Below, in pieces: positions 62,707 to 64,000 of a stretch of DNA of 64,000 bases. The translations under genes were made by a program, and so were the position numbers. The stretch spans positions 1-64,000 of the forward strand of contig NW_026894294.1 in the NCBI RefSeq assembly GCF_032452875.1, in the 5' to 3' direction. Each line of letters begins with the position of its first letter. Position 1 is the stretch's first letter. Source of the stretch: Bos javanicus (Eukaryota; Chordata; Mammalia; Artiodactyla; Bovidae). The notes below the pieces were generated by a model. It saw only the letters and a program-made list of their open reading frames with translations, was not told the origin of the DNA and made no database searches.

Positions 62707-64000
62707 ATGATCAGTGTATGATAGCAAACATGATCAGCGCATGATCAGTCACATGATCAGCGCCATAAAGTCACGTGATCACTACATGGTAGTCATGTGA
62801 TCAGTCCATGCTCAGTCACGGTATCAGTGCATGATCAGTCACGTGATCTGTGCATGATCAGTCACGTGATCTGTACATGATCAGTCACGTAATCAGTGCA
62901 TGAACAATTACCTGATCAGTGCATGATCAGTCACGTGACCAGTGCATGGTAGCTACGTGATCATTGCATGATCAGCCACGTGAGCAGTGCATGATAGCCA
63001 CGTGATCAGTGCATGATCAGCCACGTGATCAGTGCATGATCAGTCACGTGATCAGTGCATGATCAGCCACGTGATCAGTGCATGATCAGTCACGGGACAA
63101 GTACATGGTAGCTACGTGATCATTGCATGATCAGCCACGTGATCTGTGCATCATAGCCACGTGATCAGAGCATGATAAGTCACATGATACGTGTGTGATC
63201 ATCCACGTGACCAGTGCATAATATCAGTGCATGATAGCCACGTGAGTAGTGCATGATGAGTCACGTGATCAGTGCATGATCAGTCACGTGATCAGTGCAT
63301 GATCAGGCACGTGATCAGTGCATGATCAGTCACGTGATCAGTGCATGATCAGCCACGTGATCAGTGCATGATCAGTCACGTGACCAGTACATTGTAAGTA
63401 CGTGATCATTGCATGATCAGCCAAGTGATCTGTGCATGATATCCACGTGATCAGTGCATGATCTGTCCCGTGATACATGCGTGATCACCCACGTGATCAG
63501 TGCATGGTATCCACGTGATCAGTACACGATAGCCACGTGATCACTTCATGATTAGTCACGTGATCTGTAAATAATCAGTCACGTGATACGTGTCTGATCA
63601 GCCACCGGATCAGTGCGTGATGAGCCACGTGATCAGTGCAGGATCAATTACGTGATCAGTGCATGATCAGTCACGAGACCAGTACATGGTTGTTACGTGA
63701 TCGTTGCATGATCAGCCACGTGAGCAGAGCATGATAGCCACGTGATCAGTGCATTATCAGTCACATGATCAGTACATGATCAGACACTTGAACAGTGCCT
63801 GATCATTTACGTGATCAGTGCATGATCAGTCACATGACCAGTATATGGTAGCTTCGTGATCATTCCATGAAGAACCACGTGAGCAGTGCATGATAGCCAC
63901 GTGATGTGTGCATGATGAGTTACGTGAGCAGTGTATGATAAGCCACGTGATCAGTGCATGAGTGCCACGTGATCCGTGCATGATATTTCACGTGACAGGT
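62707..64000. repeat. Third higher-order copy, truncated by the window end
   Basis: Short trailer (CCATAAAG), monomers with CATAATATCAGTGC near 63,218, CAGGCACG near 63,303 and TTGTAAGTACG near 63,392. An A leader starts at about 63,590 and is cut at CACGTGACAGGT. Substitution load is high. No gene is visible. Confidence 0.87.

Larger units (their letters stand above)
1..64000. repeat. Satellite array of a 23-bp dimeric monomer (whole window)
   Basis: The window is head-to-tail copies of a monomer made of TGATCAGTGCA (11 bases) followed by TGATCAG-T/C-CACG (12 bases). A 22-bp form replaces the second half with TGATAGCCACG. The two halves share TGATCAG, so the 23-mer arose from an 11-12-bp ancestor. 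No inverted segment was seen. Each unit has CACGTG, one or two TGATCA and one TGCATG; G+C of the consensus is 11/23. Recurrent variants (CAATTACG, CATTTACG, TAGCTACG, GACCAGTACATGG, GAGCAGTGTATG, TATCCACG) sit in fixed orders and mark higher-order structure. Repeated TGA triplets on both strands and a period not divisible by 3 close every reading frame. Family name and host are not recognised. Confidence 0.97.
51292..64000. repeat. Higher-order repeat of about 5.585 kb (A-A-B), two copies plus partial third
   Basis: Copy 1 is 51292-56874 (5,583 bp), copy 2 is 56875-62462 (5,588 bp), and copy 3 starts at 62463 and runs off the window. Internal block spacings agree: 1,737 and 1,739, 1,364 and 1,362, 2,482 and 2,487 bp. 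Private marks support this: CCATAAAG after the first A of each copy, a 46-bp leader deletion before the second A of copies 1 and 2, and a TTGTAAGTACG-type unit near 52,220, 57,805 and 63,392. Confidence 0.93.

Noticed and set aside
5426..62727. Twenty minus-strand open frames of 62 (once 88) codons, one per class A block, as a gene family
   Set aside because: All start with TTG, lie wholly within a tandem block of 45-46-bp subrepeats, show no recognisable domain, and one copy shifts frame without consequence. Their similarity follows from DNA homogenisation.
1..64000. CRISPR array (short repeats at regular spacing)
   Set aside because: There are no unique spacers; the repeats directly abut one another, with neither a leader nor cas genes.
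1..64000. Centromere identity through a CENP-B box
   Set aside because: No sequence resembling the CENP-B box core (TTCG, then GGAA, A and CGGG at the right spacing) was noticed. A centromeric role cannot be claimed from sequence.
1..64000. Tandem-repeat protein gene
   Set aside because: Every monomer has TGA in more than one place on both strands and the 23-bp period rotates frames, so no frame stays open outside the blocks.
1..64000. Telomeric or rDNA-linked sequence
   Set aside because: No TTAGGG-type repeats and no ribosomal RNA-like segment were seen anywhere in the window.
1..64000. Assignment to a particular species or a named human satellite
   Set aside because: The monomer and block do not match a consensus I can recall with certainty, so a name would be a guess.

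Overview
The window is one uninterrupted satellite DNA array with no recognisable gene, RNA gene, transposon or CRISPR array. This points to a eukaryotic genome, probably an animal's, in a heterochromatic location such as pericentromere, acrocentric or sex-chromosome arm, or subtelomere. That placement is inferred from the repeat structure alone. I do not recognise the family and name no species.

The basic monomer is about 23 bp and is a degenerate dimer: an 11-base half (TGATCAGTGCA) joined to a 12-base half (TGATCAG, then T or C, then CACG). A common 22-bp form has TGATAGCCACG as its second half. All copies appear to run head to tail in one orientation from end to end. Each carries a CACGTG palindrome (the only CpG in the unit), up to two TGATCA palindromes and one TGCATG. 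TGA stops in both strands, combined with a period not divisible by three, make the array non-coding.

The array is interrupted 38 times by a block of 238-244 bp that starts GGGCCTGCTGAG and ends CCAGAGGCAC. The block consists of five 41-46-bp subrepeats, each equal to two diverged 23-bp units, and it fills nearly the space of 11 monomers. It therefore looks like an old diverged stretch of the same satellite rather than an inserted element. There are two classes. Class A (20 copies, 243-244 bp) has its own leader and trailer. Class B (18 copies, 238-240 bp) has a 4-bp deletion in the fifth subrepeat and a different trailer. Some copies are A/B mosaics, which suggests gene conversion.

Layout: 1-13 kb has irregular block spacing, many small indels and leader modules that lack their block. 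From 13 to 20 kb there are long homogeneous monomer runs. From 20.9 to 26.4 kb lies a tandem duplication with a period of about 2.24 kb. From 26 to 51 kb A and B mostly alternate, with scattered larger duplications. From 51.3 kb to the end there is a higher-order repeat of about 5.585 kb (order A-A-B): two full copies and the start of a third. From about 60.2 kb rightwards substitutions become frequent, as expected near the edge of a homogenised array.
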